A stretch of DNA of 53,846 nt. It comes from a virus. A model generated the notes under the pieces. The model was given only the letters and a program-made list of their open reading frames with translations. It had not been told where the DNA came from and searched no databases. The translations under genes were made by a program, and so were the position numbers. Shown in pieces: positions 53,342-53,846 of this stretch. Numbering within the stretch: position 1 is the stretch's first letter; each line of letters starts with the position of its first letter. The DNA lies in the IMG/VR virus record IMGVR_UViG_3300005253_000102, positions 1-53,846 of that record; one strand, given 5' to 3'.

Positions 53342-53846
53342 ATAATTACCACTGCACAATTACAACAGATAGTTAATACAATTGGAATATCTACTTGTTT
53401 TGTCAAAGCATTAGTAGGGCTATCTCGCCCTGCAAGAATGGCTTTAAAAATGCAGTTGAACCGGTCAAAGCGTGCATTGAAAGCAGAGTTGGCTACTTAC
53501 GCATTTAAATCTAAAATTGCTGCTCGAAAACAAGTTGAGATTAACAAAGTGTTTTCAAGTGCAAGTGCAATTCTTAGTCAGCAAAAGAGAGTTTTACACT
53601 TGTTAAATATTGGTCCTGAATTTAACGATTGCGCAGAAGTACAGAAATTAATAAACTCGTTATTATCACTTGCCAATGTTAAAGGGATTTCGTTGGGTGG
53701 ATACAGAGACGCTGAAAATATATTAAATGCATTAAATTTTGAGGCACAACAAATTGCAAAATCTATTGATTTTGCAGAAAATGTTGTGGAAACTGTCAAT
53801 ACTCAAATTGACTCAGTTGACAAGTATATAAAGGTACTTGATGCGA
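53339..53846 (+). CDS. Helical protein, partial (cut by right edge)
   Basis: Open frame from ATG 53339 (overlapping the previous TGA) to the window end without a stop, 169 codons visible. A hydrophobic N-terminus (IGISTCFVKALVGLS) is followed by long amphipathic helices (SRPARMALKMQLNRSKRALK) and Ser/Leu-rich heptads. Probably a fibre- or baseplate-associated structural protein; not recognised. Confidence 0.55.
   Translation, partial: MIITTAQLQQIVNTIGISTCFVKALVGLSRPARMALKMQLNRSKRALKAELATYAFKSKIAARKQVEINKVFSSASAILSQQKRVLHLLNIGPEFNDCAEVQKLINSLLSLANVKGISLGGYRDAENILNALNFEAQQIAKSIDFAENVVETVNTQIDSVDKYIKVLDA

Overview
The window reads as part of the genome of a large tailed phage with a contractile tail (myovirus-type), using the standard bacterial code (TAA, TAG and TGA all end genes). 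It carries portal, prohead protease/scaffold, major capsid, tail sheath, tail tube, tape measure, baseplate hub and spike, and S74-type fibre genes in conventional order, plus about sixteen tRNA or tRNA-like genes. Strong GGAGG-type ribosome sites precede the capsid genes, so the host uses ordinary Shine-Dalgarno (SD) initiation; the host itself cannot be named from the sequence. The large terminase is not in the window.

Layout. (1) 1-4635, minus strand: a very A+T-rich block of tiny, overlapping genes, many with paired CxxC zinc motifs, plus two putative metallopeptidases (one SprT-like). (2) 4666-6350, minus strand, less A+T-rich: a small protein with a recurring ALGT motif, a NADAR-domain fusion protein and dCMP deaminase. 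(3) 6351-6671: divergent intergenic region. (4) 6672-13431, plus strand: main tRNA array (7251-8571), then small genes around GDP-mannose dehydratase and a metallophosphoesterase. (5) 13431-19943: GroES, QueE, an AAA ATPase, a DpdA-like transglycosylase, a DUF366-like protein and small unknown genes. (6) 19948-24692: portal, two sigma-like proteins, a peptide deformylase with a SEC-C tail. (7) 24855-29494: fibre and appendage genes. (8) 29573-36964: head genes. (9) 37000-37674: GIY-YIG homing endonuclease. (10) 37792-53846: neck, tail, baseplate and fibre genes, the last one cut by the window edge.

How the genes fit together. QueE, the DpdA-like enzyme and the DUF366-like protein suggest that guanines in the phage DNA are replaced by a 7-deazaguanine. 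dCMP deaminase supplies nucleotides. The tRNAs and deformylase support translation. The sigma-like proteins next to the portal are candidates for late-gene switching; a TATAAATA element lies before the first appendage gene.

The most unusual signal is a short peptide, roughly E-x-x-V-Q-x-A-L-G-[T/S], present once in each of twelve different proteins between 4.7 and 24.7 kb, in N-terminal, internal, C-terminal and fusion contexts, with synonymous codons varied throughout. Four of these genes (8614, 10366, 11726, 12486) also lack an SD and have a -10 box a few bases before the ATG, implying leaderless mRNAs; three of the four follow a tRNA gene directly. I know of no described system that matches this.
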